Below, piece by piece: positions 53,385 to 63,461 of a stretch of 64,000 bases of DNA (position 1 is the first letter of the stretch; each line of letters starts with the position of its first letter). Origin of the DNA: Pseudomonas fluvialis. Its GTDB lineage: Bacteria; Pseudomonadota; Gammaproteobacteria; Pseudomonadales; Pseudomonadaceae. Under the pieces are notes generated by a model. The model did no database searches. It saw only the letters and a program-made list of their open reading frames with translations, and was not told where the DNA came from. The position numbers and the translations under genes are program-made. The stretch covers positions 124,001 to 188,000 of the forward strand of contig NZ_NMQV01000002.1 in the NCBI RefSeq assembly GCF_002234375.1, given 5' to 3'.

Positions 53385-54626
53385 TCAACCGTGGCTCCGG
53401 CACCACTGCGCCGGGTCGCTGGGGCGCCCCTGCTGGCGAATGGCAAAGTACAGCGCGGCGCTTTGCTGGCCGCCACTGCTGCCCACCGTGGCAATGGTTT
53501 CGCCGGCGCTGACCAGGTCACCGGGGTTTTTCAACAGGCTTTGATTATGGCCATACAGGCTCAGATAGCCATTGCCATGGTCGATGATCACCAGCAGCCC
53601 GGCACCACGCAACCAGTCGGCAAAGACTACGCGGCCACCATGTACGGCGCGCACCGGGCTACCGGCGCTGGCGCCAATCAGCACGCCGTCCCAGGTGCTG
53701 CGGGCGTCGCCGGCGCGCGGGCTGCCGTAGCGGGCCAGCAGGCGGCCGTCCACCGGCCAGGGCAGCTTGCCTTTGGCCTGGGCAAAGGGCCCCGACTGGC
53801 CGCTCCCGCTGCTGACCTGCGGGCCGCTGCCAGGGGTGCCGGGGGTGCTTTGTTGGGCCAGGCGCTGGGCTTCTGCCGCGCGTTGCCGAGCCAGCTCGGC
53901 TTCACGTGCCTGGCGGGCCAGGGTTTCCTCGATGGTGCGCAGTACCCGGGCAAATTCGGCCTGCTCCTGCTGGCGGGCACGCAGCCGCTGATCACGACTG
54001 CGGTATTCCCGGTTGAGTTTGGCCAGGGCTTGCTGGCGTTGCTGGCGCACCTTGGCCAGCTCGTCGCGGCGGCCCTGCAGCTCGTGCTGGCGCTCGGCCA
54101 GGCGATTTTGCTGGGCAATGATGTCGTACTCGACATTGGCCAGTTGGCGCAGGGTCTCATTGAAGGTTTCCAGCTGGCGCAGGCGGGCCTGCCCCAGGTA
54201 TTCATACTGGGTCAGGGTGCGTGACAGCTGTTCCGGTCGTTGCTGGTTGAGCAGCAGGCGCAGAGGCTCCTGACGGCCACTCTGGTAGGCGGCGCGGGCC
54301 TGGATGCCAATCAGTTGCTGTTGCTCAAGGCGCGATTGCTGGAGTTTTTTTTTCTCACCGTCGAGCCGCTGCAGCTCGCTTTCGCTGTCCTTGATCTCTT
54401 CCTGCAGGTGCTTGATGTCGCGCTCCAGGCCGCCCATCTCACGTTCGGTCTTCTGCAGGGCCTGCTGTACGCTGGACTTCTCTTTTTCCAGGGTTTTCAG
54501 CAGTTTTTGCAGTTCGGCGACGTCCTGGCGGGCCTTTTCCAGTTGTTGCTGGGCGGCGCTACGCTCGTCGGCCTGGGCCAACAGGCAGAACGCGCTAAGC
54601 AGGACGATGGACAGGGTGCGAAGCAT
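53385..54626 (-). CDS. envC: EnvC-type murein hydrolase activator (degenerate LytM)
   Basis: 413 residues with a signal peptide (MLRTLSIVLLSAFCLLAQAD), a long coiled coil (about 25-260) and a C-terminal LytM domain. The metal site is degenerate: HxGxD is replaced by WDGVLIG and the terminal HxH region reads LYFAIRQQG. It therefore activates amidases instead of cutting peptidoglycan itself, as known for EnvC. ATG 54626 is chosen because only this start gives a signal peptide. It sits between gpmI and ctpA. Confidence 0.93.
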   Translation of the reverse strand: MLRTLSIVLLSAFCLLAQADERSAAQQQLEKARQDVAELQKLLKTLEKEKSSVQQALQKTEREMGGLERDIKHLQEEIKDSESELQRLDGEKKKLQQSRLEQQQLIGIQARAAYQSGRQEPLRLLLNQQRPEQLSRTLTQYEYLGQARLRQLETFNETLRQLANVEYDIIAQQNRLAERQHELQGRRDELAKVRQQRQQALAKLNREYRSRDQRLRARQQEQAEFARVLRTIEETLARQAREAELARQRAAEAQRLAQQSTPGTPGSGPQVSSGSGQSGPFAQAKGKLPWPVDGRLLARYGSPRAGDARSTWDGVLIGASAGSPVRAVHGGRVVFADWLRGAGLLVIIDHGNGYLSLYGHNQSLLKNPGDLVSAGETIATVGSSGGQQSAALYFAIRQQGRPSDPAQWCRSHG

Positions 54627-54799
54627 GGCGAGGCTCACCGCTGGAAAAGACCGGCCTAGTATGCCTAAAAAAGCCGGGGCAGGCTGCACGCGACAGTCGT
54701 GAAAAGCGATGGGGTTGGCGCAGCTGGCTTGCCGCTGTCGCGCGTGCACTGCTCAGCGGTCACGTGCTGGGCTGGCAGCACGCGACCGCTGGCGAGCGC

Positions 54800-56335
54800 T
54801 TAGTGCAGCTGGACGATGCTGGTGCCGGTCATTTCCGCAGGAACCGGCAAGCCCATCAGGGTCAGCAGGGTCGGTGCCACGTCGGCCAGTACGCCGCCTG
54901 CGCGGATGCTCGCCGGGCGCTTGCCGACATAGATGAAGGGCACCGGCTCGCAGGTGTGCGCGGTATGCGCCTGGCCGGTGCACTCATCTTCCATCTGCTC
55001 GACGTTGCCGTGGTCGGCGGTGATCAGCGCTTCACCACCGACCTTGTCCAGCGCCTCGACGATGCGCCCGACGCAACTGTCGAGGGTTTCCACGGCCTTG
55101 ACCGCGGCCTCGAATACCCCGGTGTGGCCGACCATGTCGCCGTTGGCGTAGTTGACGATGATCACGTCATAGCGCTGGTTTTCGATGGCCTCGACAATCC
55201 GTTCGGTCACCTCGGGGGCGCTCATCTCCGGCTGCAGGTCATAGGTGGCGACGTTCGGCGAGGGAATCAGGATGCGTTCTTCCCCGGCAAACGGTTCTTC
55301 GCGGCCGCCGGAGAAGAAGAAGGTCACGTGGGCGTATTTCTCGGTTTCGGCAATACGCAGCTGGGTCTTGCCGTTCTTCGCCAGGTATTCGCCGAGCACG
55401 TTGTCCAGCGATTCAGGGGCAAAGGCGCAGGGCGCGGGGATGCTTGCCGCGTACTGGGTGAGCATCACGAAGCCGGCCAGTTGCGGCACGCGCGGGCGTT
55501 GGAACTCCTGGAAGCCCGGCTCGACAAAGGCGCGGGTCAGCTCGCGGGCGCGGTCGGCGCGGAAGTTCATGAACACCACGGCGTCGCCGTCTTCCACCTT
55601 GACCGGTGCACCGATGGTGGTGGCCTTGACGAACTCGTCGCTCTCCTCGCGGGCATAGGCGGCGGCCAGGCCTTCGCTGGCGCTGTCGGCGGCGAACTGC
55701 CCCTGGCCGTCGACGATTAGCTGCCAGGCCTGCTCGACGCGGTCCCAGCGGTTGTCGCGGTCCATCGCGTAGTAGCGGCCGATCACGCTGGCAATGCGCC
55801 CTTTGCCCAGCCTGGCGAAGGTGGCGTCGAGCAGTTCGATGGACGGCTGGGCGCTGCGCGGCGGGGTGTCGCGACCGTCGAGGAAGGCATGCAGGTAGAT
55901 CTTCTCGGCGCCGCGCTGGGCAGCGAGTTCCGCCATGGCGACCAGGTGATCCTGGTGGCTGTGGACGCCGCCGTCGGAGAGCAGACCGAGGATGTGCACC
56001 GCCTTGCCGGCAATCACGGCCTTGTCCACCGCGGCATTGATCACGGCGTTGTCGAAGAACTCACCGTCGCGGATGGCCTTGGTCACCCGGGTGAAGTCCT
56101 GGTACACCACGCGGCCGGCGCCGAGGTTCATGTGGCCCACCTCGGAGTTGCCCATCTGCCCGTCCGGCAGGCCGACATCCATGCCGCTGCCGGAAATCAG
56201 GCCGTGCGGCTGGGTGGCGCGCAGGCGATCGTAGACCGGGGTATGCGCCGCGTGGATGGCGTTGTACTCGGGCTTGTCGCTGTGGCCGAAGCCGTCGAGG
56301 ATGATCAGGACCAGGGGTTTGGGCGTGGCGCTCAT
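54800..56335 (-). CDS. gpmI: 2,3-bisphosphoglycerate-independent phosphoglycerate mutase
   Basis: 511 residues, the normal length. Interconverts 3- and 2-phosphoglycerate in glycolysis. The N-terminal metal site is [20 protein letters not shown], and the catalytic Ser is in [16 protein letters not shown]. The C-terminal phosphatase fold has [12 protein letters not shown] and [11 protein letters not shown]. It is divergent from the rhodanese gene. Confidence 0.97.
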   Translation of the reverse strand: MSATPKPLVLIILDGFGHSDKPEYNAIHAAHTPVYDRLRATQPHGLISGSGMDVGLPDGQMGNSEVGHMNLGAGRVVYQDFTRVTKAIRDGEFFDNAVINAAVDKAVIAGKAVHILGLLSDGGVHSHQDHLVAMAELAAQRGAEKIYLHAFLDGRDTPPRSAQPSIELLDATFARLGKGRIASVIGRYYAMDRDNRWDRVEQAWQLIVDGQGQFAADSASEGLAAAYAREESDEFVKATTIGAPVKVEDGDAVVFMNFRADRARELTRAFVEPGFQEFQRPRVPQLAGFVMLTQYAASIPAPCAFAPESLDNVLGEYLAKNGKTQLRIAETEKYAHVTFFFSGGREEPFAGEERILIPSPNVATYDLQPEMSAPEVTERIVEAIENQRYDVIIVNYANGDMVGHTGVFEAAVKAVETLDSCVGRIVEALDKVGGEALITADHGNVEQMEDECTGQAHTAHTCEPVPFIYVGKRPASIRAGGVLADVAPTLLTLMGLPVPAEMTGTSIVQLH

Positions 56336-56457
56336 GCAGGCTGGCTCGCTCTGGGCAGTGGCTGGAAAGGCGGGATTTTAAGAGCTGCGGCGCGTGTCGT
56401 CACGGCTTGCCGGCTCTGTGTATACTTGGGCCCATTTTACGCCTGTGGAACCCTCTG

Positions 56458-56871
56458 ATGTTGGCCCAACTGATTGAATTTGCCACTAACCACTATGTAC
56501 TGAGTGGATTGTTCGTCGCCCTGCTGGTGGCCTTGCTGGTCTCCGAACTGCGCAAGGGCGGCAAGGCCCTGAGCTGTCGTGAGCTGACCGCACTGGTCAA
56601 TTCTGGCGAGGCGCTGGTAGTCGACGTCCGCGCGCAGAAGGAATTCAGCGCCGGGCATATCGTCGATGCCCTGCATATTCCGCACGACAAGTTCGCCGCA
56701 CGTATGGCCGAGCTGGACAAGCACAAAGAGAAAACCTTGATTCTGGTCGATGCCCTTGGCCAGCATTCCGGTAGTCTCTGTGCCCAGCTGCAGAAGGCCG
56801 GCTTCAAGGCCGCCAAACTCTCCGGCGGTATTGCCAGCTGGCGCAACGACAACCTGCCATTGGTCAAGTGA
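56458..56871 (+). CDS. Rhodanese-fold protein lacking the catalytic cysteine
   Basis: 137 residues with an N-terminal membrane helix (LSGLFVALLVALLVSELRKG) and a cytoplasmic rhodanese fold (VVDVRAQKEFSAGHIVDALH, LSGGIASWRNDNLPLV). In the active-site loop, where a Cys is expected before xxGxxS, the sequence is LVDALGQHSGS, with Asp at that place. Sulfur transfer is therefore unlikely. It lies one base before grxC, which starts in the same operon with secB. Confidence 0.85.
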   Translation: MLAQLIEFATNHYVLSGLFVALLVALLVSELRKGGKALSCRELTALVNSGEALVVDVRAQKEFSAGHIVDALHIPHDKFAARMAELDKHKEKTLILVDALGQHSGSLCAQLQKAGFKAAKLSGGIASWRNDNLPLVK

Positions 56872-56872
56872 C

Positions 56873-57127
56873 ATGCCCAAGGTTCTGATCTACACCACCG
56901 CGACCTGCCCCTATTGCCTGCGCGCCAAGCAACTGCTTGACGACAAGGGCGTTCGTTATGAAGAGCGGCGTGTCGATGGTGATCCCGCCCTGCGTGCGGA
57001 AATGGCGCGGCAGGCCGGGCGTACTTCGGTACCGCAGATCTGGATTGGCAGCACCCATGTGGGCGGCTGCGATGACCTGTATGCCCTGCAGCGCGCCGGC
57101 CGCCTTGATGCCCTGCTGGCCGATTAA
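56873..57127 (+). CDS. grxC: Glutaredoxin 3
   Basis: 84 residues with the redox motif CPYC at positions 11-14 ([17 protein letters not shown]) and the glutathione-binding [20 protein letters not shown]. It reduces protein disulfides using glutathione, whose synthesis genes lie at both ends of this window. It starts one base after the rhodanese stop. Confidence 0.96.
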   Translation: MPKVLIYTTATCPYCLRAKQLLDDKGVRYEERRVDGDPALRAEMARQAGRTSVPQIWIGSTHVGGCDDLYALQRAGRLDALLAD

Positions 57128-57159
57128 TACTTTCGAATCAACCATGCCAAGGATTTCTC

Positions 57160-57627
57160 ATGTCTGAGCAGAACGGCGCCCAAGAAGCGCATAACCCGCA
57201 ATTCTCCCTGCAGCGCATCTACGTCAAGGACCTGTCCTTCGAAGCGCCGAAGAGCCCGGAAATCTTCCGTCAGGATTGGGCGCCGAGCGTGCAGCTTGAC
57301 CTCAATACCCGGCATAAGGAACTGGAGGCGGGCTTCCACGAAGTGGTGTTGAGTCTCTCGGTGACCGTCAAGACCGGTGAGGAAGTGGCGTTTATCGCGG
57401 AAGTACAGCAGGCCGGCATCTTCCTGATCCAGGGCCTCGACCCGGCCTCGATGAGCCATACGCTGGGCGCCTTCTGTCCCAACCTGCTGTTCCCCTATGC
57501 TCGCGAAGCCCTCGACAGCCTGGTCATCCGTGGCTCGTTCCCCGCGCTGATGCTGGCTCCGGTGAACTTCGATGCGCTGTATGCCCAGGAGCTGGCGCGC
57601 CAGCAGCAGGCCGGCGCACAGGCCTGA
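57160..57627 (+). CDS. secB: SecB protein-export chaperone
   Basis: 155 residues. Family text: [39 protein letters not shown] and [20 protein letters not shown]. It holds precursor proteins unfolded and passes them to SecA. AAGGA precedes ATG 57160. The grxC-secB pairing is widely conserved. Confidence 0.97.
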   Translation: MSEQNGAQEAHNPQFSLQRIYVKDLSFEAPKSPEIFRQDWAPSVQLDLNTRHKELEAGFHEVVLSLSVTVKTGEEVAFIAEVQQAGIFLIQGLDPASMSHTLGAFCPNLLFPYAREALDSLVIRGSFPALMLAPVNFDALYAQELARQQQAGAQA

Positions 57628-57640
57628 TCAGCGCTGGGGA

Positions 57641-57678
57641 AAAACCCCGGCACTGCCCCTCGCAGGCCGGGGTTTTTT
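57641..57678. terminator. Bidirectional terminator between secB and pyrC'
   Basis: Perfect 11-bp stem AAAACCCCGGC / GCCGGGGTTTT (57641-57651, 57666-57676) with a 14-nt loop, A-tract on the left and T-tract on the right. It serves the two convergent transcripts. Confidence 0.92.
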
Positions 57679-57683
57679 AATGC

Positions 57684-58955
57684 TTAGGCCTGGTAGCTAA
57701 TGCGTCCGTCGAGCAGGGTGTAGCGCACCCGGCCCGGCAGGCAGTGACCAAGGAATGGGCAGTTCTGGCCCTTGGAAAACCATTGCTCACCAGCCAGGGT
57801 GCTGGCCTGCTCGGCAAACAGCAGGATATCTGCCGGAGCCCCTACGGCCAGACGGCCGGCGGGCAGGCGCAGGGCCTGGGCTGGGCCACAGGTGAGGCGG
57901 CTGAGCAGGCTGGGCAGGTCGAGCAGGCCGTCCTGCACCAGGGTCAGGGCCAGTGGCAGAAGCAGTTCGACACTGCTGATGCCTGGCTCGGTGGCGCCAA
58001 AGGGGGCCAGCTTGGCATCGTGTTCGTGCGGCTGGTGATGGCTGGCAATGCTGCCGATCACCCCCTGCCTGACCGCCTCGCGCAGGCCTTCGCGGTCACG
58101 CCGGCTGCGTAGCGGCGGCTGTACGTGGTACAGGCTGGAGAAGTCGGCTAGCGCTTCGTCGGTGAGAATCAGTTGGTACAGCGCCACGTCGGCGCTCACC
58201 GGCAGGCCACGAGCCTGGGCCTGGGCGATCATTTCCGCGCCACGTGCACTGCTGATGCAGCTGAAATGCGCGCGCACACCGCTCTGTTCGACCAGCAGCA
58301 ACTGGCGGGCCAGGGCCACGGTTTCGGCGCTCTCCGGAATGCCCGGCAAGCCGAGGAAGCTGGCGGTGGCGCCTTCGTGGGCCAGGCCGCCTTCGGCCAG
58401 ATCGTGATCCTGGGCGTGGAAAACCACGGTGAGGTCGAAGGTGGCTGCGTATTCCAGCGCGCGACGCAGGGTGCGACTGTTCTGGAAGCTGTACAGGCCG
58501 TCACCGAAGGCTACGCAGCCGGCATCGCGCAGCGCGACCAGTTCGGCCAGTTGCTCGCCGGCCAGGCCTTTGCTCAGGGCGCCAATGGGAAATACCTTGG
58601 CATGGCCGGCCTGCTGAGCGCGGTCGAGGATCAGCTCGGCCACGGCCGGGGTGTCCAGTACCGGACGGGTCTGCGGTGGGCAGCACAGGCTGGTTACCCC
58701 GCCTGCGGCAGCGGCCAGGGTTTCGCTGGCGATGCTGCCCTTGCGGCCATAGCCGGGCTCGCGCAGGGCTACGGACAGGTCGACCAGCCCGGGAGCGGCA
58801 ATCAGTCCGCTGGCATCGATCAGTTGGCGGGGATTGAAGCCGAGCGGGGCCTGGCCGATGGCGACGACCTTGCCGCCATCGATGAACAAGTCGGCGTTCT
58901 GGTCAAGGCCGCTGGCCGGGTCGAGCAGGCGCGCTCCACTAATTTGCATCGACAT
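57684..58955 (-). CDS. pyrC': PyrC', catalytically inactive dihydroorotase homologue of the ATCase complex
   Basis: 423 residues. The dihydroorotase fold is clear, but the first zinc motif, normally DxHxHxREPG, reads DLSVALREPG, so both metal-binding histidines are lost. In Pseudomonas this pseudo-enzyme is known to form a dodecameric complex with PyrB and to be needed for active aspartate transcarbamoylase. The start ATG overlaps the pyrB stop (TGATG). A true PyrC must be encoded elsewhere. Confidence 0.92.
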   Translation of the reverse strand: MSMQISGARLLDPASGLDQNADLFIDGGKVVAIGQAPLGFNPRQLIDASGLIAAPGLVDLSVALREPGYGRKGSIASETLAAAAGGVTSLCCPPQTRPVLDTPAVAELILDRAQQAGHAKVFPIGALSKGLAGEQLAELVALRDAGCVAFGDGLYSFQNSRTLRRALEYAATFDLTVVFHAQDHDLAEGGLAHEGATASFLGLPGIPESAETVALARQLLLVEQSGVRAHFSCISSARGAEMIAQAQARGLPVSADVALYQLILTDEALADFSSLYHVQPPLRSRRDREGLREAVRQGVIGSIASHHQPHEHDAKLAPFGATEPGISSVELLLPLALTLVQDGLLDLPSLLSRLTCGPAQALRLPAGRLAVGAPADILLFAEQASTLAGEQWFSKGQNCPFLGHCLPGRVRYTLLDGRISYQA

Positions 58956-59965
58956 CAGTTGTGCTCTCCGGCGTCCTGGTTGAGTTGGCGCTGGGCGGCC
59001 TGGCCGCTCATGCACATCGACAGTACCGCCATGCGCACGGCAATCCCGTAGGTCACCTGGTTGAGGATCACCGACTGCGGGCCATCGGCTACCGCCGACT
59101 CGATTTCCACGCCGCGGTTGATCGGCCCTGGGTGCATGACCAGGGCATCGGGCTTGGCCAGGGCCAGGCGCTGTTCGGTCAGGCCGTAGAGGCGGAAGAA
59201 CTCGCCTTCGCTGGGCAACAGGCCGCCCTGCATGCGCTCCTTCTGCAGGCGCAGCATGATCACCACGTCGACATCGCGCAGGCCTTCGCTGAGGCTGGTG
59301 AATACACGCACGCCATACTGCTCGAGGCCGACCGGCAGCAGGGTTTGCGGGGCGATGACGCGGATGTCCGGGCAGCCCAGGGTGCGTAGGGCCAGCATGT
59401 TGGAGCGTGCCACGCGCGAGTGCAGGATATCGCCGACGATGGCGACCGAGAGGTTTTCGAAGCTGCCCTTGTGTCGGCGAATGGTCAGCATGTCGAGCAT
59501 GCCCTGGGTGGGGTGGGCATGGCGGCCGTCGCCGGCATTGATGATGGCTACCTGCGGGCAGACGTGCTCGGCGATGAAGTGCGCGGCGCCGGAGTCGGCA
59601 TGGCGTACCACGAACATGTCGGCGGCCATGGCCTCCAGGTTGCGCAGGGTGTCGAAGAGCGTTTCGCCCTTGCTGGTCGAGCTGGTCGACACATTAAGGC
59701 TGATCACGTCGGCGGACAGGCGCTGCGCGGCCAGTTCGAAGGTGGTGCGGGTGCGTGTGGAGTTCTCGAAGAACACGTTGCATACCGTCTTGCCACGCAG
59801 CAGTGGAACCTTCTTCACGGCGCGGGCGCCCACCTCAAGGAAGGAGTCAGCGGTATCCAGTAGTTCGGTGAGCAGCTCGCGCGGCAGGCCGTCGAGGCTG
59901 AGAAAGTGGCGCAGCTGGCCGTTTTCGTTGAGCTGCAGCGGGCGCTTGGCGTCAATCGGAGTCAT
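58955..59965 (-). CDS. pyrB: Aspartate carbamoyltransferase catalytic subunit
   Basis: 336 residues. First committed step of pyrimidine synthesis. Carbamoyl-phosphate-binding [20 protein letters not shown], then [20 protein letters not shown] and [16 protein letters not shown]. The N-terminal extension of about 30 residues is typical of the Pseudomonas class that assembles with PyrC'. Its start overlaps pyrR by four bases. Confidence 0.97.
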   Translation of the reverse strand: MTPIDAKRPLQLNENGQLRHFLSLDGLPRELLTELLDTADSFLEVGARAVKKVPLLRGKTVCNVFFENSTRTRTTFELAAQRLSADVISLNVSTSSTSKGETLFDTLRNLEAMAADMFVVRHADSGAAHFIAEHVCPQVAIINAGDGRHAHPTQGMLDMLTIRRHKGSFENLSVAIVGDILHSRVARSNMLALRTLGCPDIRVIAPQTLLPVGLEQYGVRVFTSLSEGLRDVDVVIMLRLQKERMQGGLLPSEGEFFRLYGLTEQRLALAKPDALVMHPGPINRGVEIESAVADGPQSVILNQVTYGIAVRMAVLSMCMSGQAAQRQLNQDAGEHN

Positions 59966-60483
59966 TGCGGGAGTTCTCGGTCGGCGAGGGTTTGCAGCTC
60001 AAGGCTCAGGGGCGTGGGGCCGGACAATTTTACCCGTTGATTGGCCGCCAGGGACAGGCTGGCGCCGACCACGTCCGGGCGGATTGGCAGCTCATGGGCG
60101 TTGAGGTCGAGCAGGCAGACCAGGCTGACGCTGGCCGGGCGGCCGTAGTCGAACAGTTCGTTGAGGGCGGCGCGCACGGTGCGCCCGCTCATCAGTACGT
60201 CATCAATCAGTACCAGGTGCTGGCCCTCGATGTCGAAGGGCAGGGCCGAGGGGCGTACTTGCGGGTGCAGGCCGTGCTGGGTGAAGTCGTCGCGGTAGAA
60301 CGATACGTCCAGCGTGCCCAGCGGCTGGCTGAGGCCTAGCTCGGCCAGCAGGGCCTGGGCGACCCAGACGCCGCCGGTATGGATGCCGATGAAGCGGGCC
60401 TGGTCGATGCCGCGTTGCTGCAGGTGCAGGCGCAGTGCCGCAGCCATCTGCGGCAGGAGCTGGCTGGGGTTGGGCAGGTGCAT
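59962..60483 (-). CDS. pyrR: PyrR bifunctional regulator / uracil phosphoribosyltransferase
   Basis: 173 residues with the PRPP-binding loop [20 protein letters not shown] and [14 protein letters not shown]. It regulates the pyrimidine genes and may have uracil phosphoribosyltransferase activity. It overlaps pyrB by four bases. No PyrR-type attenuator was recognised in front of the genes here, so its mode of action in this organism is open. Confidence 0.94.
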   Translation of the reverse strand: MHLPNPSQLLPQMAAALRLHLQQRGIDQARFIGIHTGGVWVAQALLAELGLSQPLGTLDVSFYRDDFTQHGLHPQVRPSALPFDIEGQHLVLIDDVLMSGRTVRAALNELFDYGRPASVSLVCLLDLNAHELPIRPDVVGASLSLAANQRVKLSGPTPLSLELQTLADRELPQ

Positions 60484-60500
60484 GGGCTCTCCTCTGGCGT

Positions 60501-60926
60501 CTAGGCGCCGTGCTGTTCAAGCCAGCCCTGCAAGAGCAGGGCGGCGGCAATCGCATCCACCGGGCGTTCGCGGTAACCGCCGCGTTGTCCCTGGGCCAGG
60601 CGCTGGCCCTTGGCTTCGTAGGTGGTCAGGCGCTCGTCGTGGGTGTGTACGGGCAGTTGATAGCGGCCGTGCAGGCGCCGGGCGAATTTTTCGGCGCGCT
60701 CGCTCATTTCGCTGGGCGAGCCGTCCATGTTCAGCGGCAGGCCGACGACCAGGGCGTCGGGCTGCCACTCCTTGAGCAGGGCTTCGATCTGCTGCCAGTC
60801 GGGTACGCCGTTTTGTGCCTTGAGCACGCAGAGTTCGCGAGCCTGGCCGGTAATCATCTGGCCGACGGCTACGCCAATTTGCCGGGTACCGTAGTCGAAA
60901 CCGAGGAGCAGGCGCAGGTTGCTCAT
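60501..60926 (-). CDS. ruvX: RuvX/YqgF RNase-H-like protein
   Basis: 141 residues with the RNase-H-fold motifs [33 protein letters not shown] and HDERLTT. Known to act in 16S rRNA 5' processing and as a putative Holliday-junction resolvase. Its start overlaps the algH stop by four bases. Confidence 0.95.
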   Translation of the reverse strand: MSNLRLLLGFDYGTRQIGVAVGQMITGQARELCVLKAQNGVPDWQQIEALLKEWQPDALVVGLPLNMDGSPSEMSERAEKFARRLHGRYQLPVHTHDERLTTYEAKGQRLAQGQRGGYRERPVDAIAAALLLQGWLEQHGA

Positions 60927-61489
60927 GCGTGTCCGGCCTGCGCGGTGAGCAGGCTGAGGTTGACGCCCAGGCGCGCGGCAGCGGCGTCCAGGCGCAAGTC
61001 GGCGGGCAGGTCGAAAAGAATATCCAGGCTGGCGGGGCAGGTCAGCCAGGCGTTATCGGCCAGCTCGGCTTCCAGCTGTCCGGCGTCCCAGCCGGCATAG
61101 CCGAGGGCGATCAGGTGTTGTGCCGGGCCCTGGCCGTCGGCAATCGACAGCAGAACATCCTGCGAGGTGCTCAGGGTGACGTCGCCCAGCACCACGCTGG
61201 CCTGGAATGAAGGGCCTGTCGGGTGCAGTACGAAACCCCGCTCGGTCTGCACCGGGCCGCCGCTGTATACCGGCATGCCATGGCAGCGTGCTGCGGGCGG
61301 GGTTTCCGGGCGCAGTTGTTCGAGGATGTCGGCCAGGCTGAGGCCACTGGGACGGTTGATGACCAGGCCCATGGCACCCTGCTCGCCGTGGTCGACCAGA
61401 TAAGTGACGGTTTGCGCAAAATTGCCATCGGCCATATGCGGCATGGCAATCAGGAAGTGGTGCTTGAGGCAGATCGGTGCGCTGTTCAT
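60923..61489 (-). CDS. algH: AlgH/YqgE family protein
   Basis: 188 residues. Family text: LKHHFLIAMPHMADGNFAQT, QGAMGLVINRPSGLSLADIL and YAGWDAGQLEAELADNAWLT. First linked to alginate regulation in P. aeruginosa; molecular function uncertain. It stands between tonB and ruvX in the conserved Pseudomonas order. Confidence 0.93.
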   Translation of the reverse strand: MNSAPICLKHHFLIAMPHMADGNFAQTVTYLVDHGEQGAMGLVINRPSGLSLADILEQLRPETPPAARCHGMPVYSGGPVQTERGFVLHPTGPSFQASVVLGDVTLSTSQDVLLSIADGQGPAQHLIALGYAGWDAGQLEAELADNAWLTCPASLDILFDLPADLRLDAAAARLGVNLSLLTAQAGHA

Positions 61490-61533
61490 GGCGCTAGTGT
61501 GGCGGCGGCGCGGCCAAGCTTCAAGGGCTGCGG

Positions 61534-62421
61534 CTACTGGCTGGAGAGGCGGTCACCCCGCTCGAAGCGCCAGGTGCGGATGATTTCCAGGCGGTCGAAT
61601 TCCGCCAGGTCACCACTGAACGGGGCGTAGGGTGCGGCCAGGCGTACGATGCGCATGGCGGCCTGGTCGAGCACACTATGCCCGGAGGACTCCAATACCT
61701 GTACTTCGTACAGGGTGCCGTCGCGATTGATGGTCACCAGCAGGCGCAGCGAGCCATAGATGCGCTGCCGGCGTGCTTCGTCGGGATAGTTGAGATTGCC
61801 GATGCGCTCGATCTTCTTGCGCCACTCTTCCTTGTACCAGGCGCCCTTGTCGCGCAGCGTGGACGCGGCATTCAGGCGATGGATCTTCGGGCGCTTGGCA
61901 TACAGTTCGCGCTCCATGCTCAGTTGCGCCTCGAGGCTGGCAATTTCCATCGACAGCTGGCTGCTGTCGAAGATCGGTGCCGGCGGGCTGGGCGGTTGCG
62001 GTGGAGTCTTCTCGGGCTTGACCTGCACTTTCTGTACTTGCGGTGCCTGGGTAGCGAGTACCTGCTTGCGCGTTTCGACCTGCGGGCTGGGTGGCGGCGC
62101 GCTGGGGGGGGTGACCTTGCGGATTTCGCTGTCCTGCAGGGGCGCTTGCTCGGTGGTTTTCGGGGCGGCCTTGTGCTCCAGGCTGCCACTGCCTTCCTGA
62201 TTGTGCTGAGCAATGAAGTCAGCATCCTTCGGCGCCTGTTCGCTCTGGAAGGTAGCCAGGGTGACTTCCAGGCTCTTGCTGATCTGGCTGGGCTTGGGCA
62301 TTTCAAAGCCCACGCCGATGATCAGTGCCAAGTGCAGTACGGCGGCGATCAGCAGGGTAAAGCCCAGGCGGTCAGCTGGGCGGGCGCTGGAGGAGGGAGG
62401 CACGGAAGGGGTTGCTTTCAT
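61534..62421 (-). CDS. tonB: TonB-family energy transducer
   Basis: 295 residues. One N-terminal membrane helix (LGFTLLIAAVLHLALIIGVG) is followed by a Pro/Lys-rich periplasmic spacer and the C-terminal TonB fold (NLNYPDEARRQRIYGSLRLL, VLESSGHSVLDQAAMRIVRL). The gene order next to gshB and pilG matches the P. aeruginosa tonB3 locus, which is linked to twitching motility; the symbol tonB3 would follow from that synteny. Confidence 0.9.
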   Translation of the reverse strand: MKATPSVPPSSSARPADRLGFTLLIAAVLHLALIIGVGFEMPKPSQISKSLEVTLATFQSEQAPKDADFIAQHNQEGSGSLEHKAAPKTTEQAPLQDSEIRKVTPPSAPPPSPQVETRKQVLATQAPQVQKVQVKPEKTPPQPPSPPAPIFDSSQLSMEIASLEAQLSMERELYAKRPKIHRLNAASTLRDKGAWYKEEWRKKIERIGNLNYPDEARRQRIYGSLRLLVTINRDGTLYEVQVLESSGHSVLDQAAMRIVRLAAPYAPFSGDLAEFDRLEIIRTWRFERGDRLSSQ

Positions 62422-62507
62422 GGGTGTCGCAAGCCGGCAAGATGCCCGGCAGTCTGCCCAGCGTTGCGATAAAAGTCCATGAAGCAGGCCACGCTTGGCG
62501 GTTCTGC

Positions 62508-63461
62508 CTAACGTGTGGCGAGTTTTTCGGCAATCACTTGCATCAGGCGCTTGCCGATGCGCGTATCAAACGCGGCATCAATCTCGCGTATGCAGGTCGG
62601 GCTGGTGACGTTGATCTCGGTCAGGTGCTCGCCAATCACGTCGAGGCCGACAAACAGAAGGCCGCGGCGGCGCAGCTCAGGGCCGACTGCGGCGGCGATC
62701 TCGTGGTCGCGGGGGGTGAGTGGGCGCGCCTCGCCGCGGCCGCCAGCGGCCAGGTTGCCGCGGGTCTCGCCCTGTGCAGGGATGCGCGCCAGGCAATAGG
62801 GTACCGGCTCGCCATCGATCATCAGGATGCGCTTATCGCCATCGACAATCGCCGGCAGGTAACGCTGCGCCATGATCTGCTGGCTGCCGTGAGCCGTCAG
62901 GGTTTCCAGAATGACCGACAGATTGGGGTCTCCGGCGCGGTGGCGGAAGATCGACGCGCCGCCCATTCCGTCCAGGGGTTTGAGAATGATGTCACGCTGT
63001 GCCTCGGCGAATTGCCGCAAAATGTCCGGGCGACGGCTGACCAAAGTGTCAGGAGTGTAGGCGCTGAATGCCGTGGCAAAGAATTTCTCGTTGCAGTCAC
63101 GCAGGCTCTGCGGGCGATTGACCACCAGGGTGCCGGCGCGTTCGGCCTGCTCCAGCAGGTAAGTCGAATAGATGAACTCGTTGTCGAACGGCGGATCCTT
63201 GCGCATCAGGATGACCTGTAGTTCGGCCAGTGGCTGGTCTAGTTCCTCGCCAAGGGTGAACCAGCCGTCGGCATTGTTGAACACCTGCAGTGGCTGCATG
63301 CGGGCGCGTGCCTCGCCAGCGAGCTGATAAAGGTCACGCTGCTCCATATAGAAAAGTTGCCAACCACGTGCCTGGGCGGCAAGAAGCATGGCCAGCGAGC
63401 TGTCCTTCTTGAAATTGATGCTGGCAATGGGGTCCATGATGATGCCGAGACGAACGGTCAT
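62508..63461 (-). CDS. gshB: Glutathione synthetase
   Basis: 317 residues of the ATP-grasp family, joining gamma-glutamylcysteine and glycine. Text: LGIIMDPIASINFKKDSSLA, ILKPLDGMGGASIFRHRAGD and GLDVIGEHLTEINVTSPTCI. AGGAGAA eight bases before ATG 63461 decides the start. It opens the leftward series gshB-tonB-algH-ruvX-pyrR-pyrB-pyrC'. Confidence 0.97.
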   Translation of the reverse strand: MTVRLGIIMDPIASINFKKDSSLAMLLAAQARGWQLFYMEQRDLYQLAGEARARMQPLQVFNNADGWFTLGEELDQPLAELQVILMRKDPPFDNEFIYSTYLLEQAERAGTLVVNRPQSLRDCNEKFFATAFSAYTPDTLVSRRPDILRQFAEAQRDIILKPLDGMGGASIFRHRAGDPNLSVILETLTAHGSQQIMAQRYLPAIVDGDKRILMIDGEPVPYCLARIPAQGETRGNLAAGGRGEARPLTPRDHEIAAAVGPELRRRGLLFVGLDVIGEHLTEINVTSPTCIREIDAAFDTRIGKRLMQVIAEKLATR

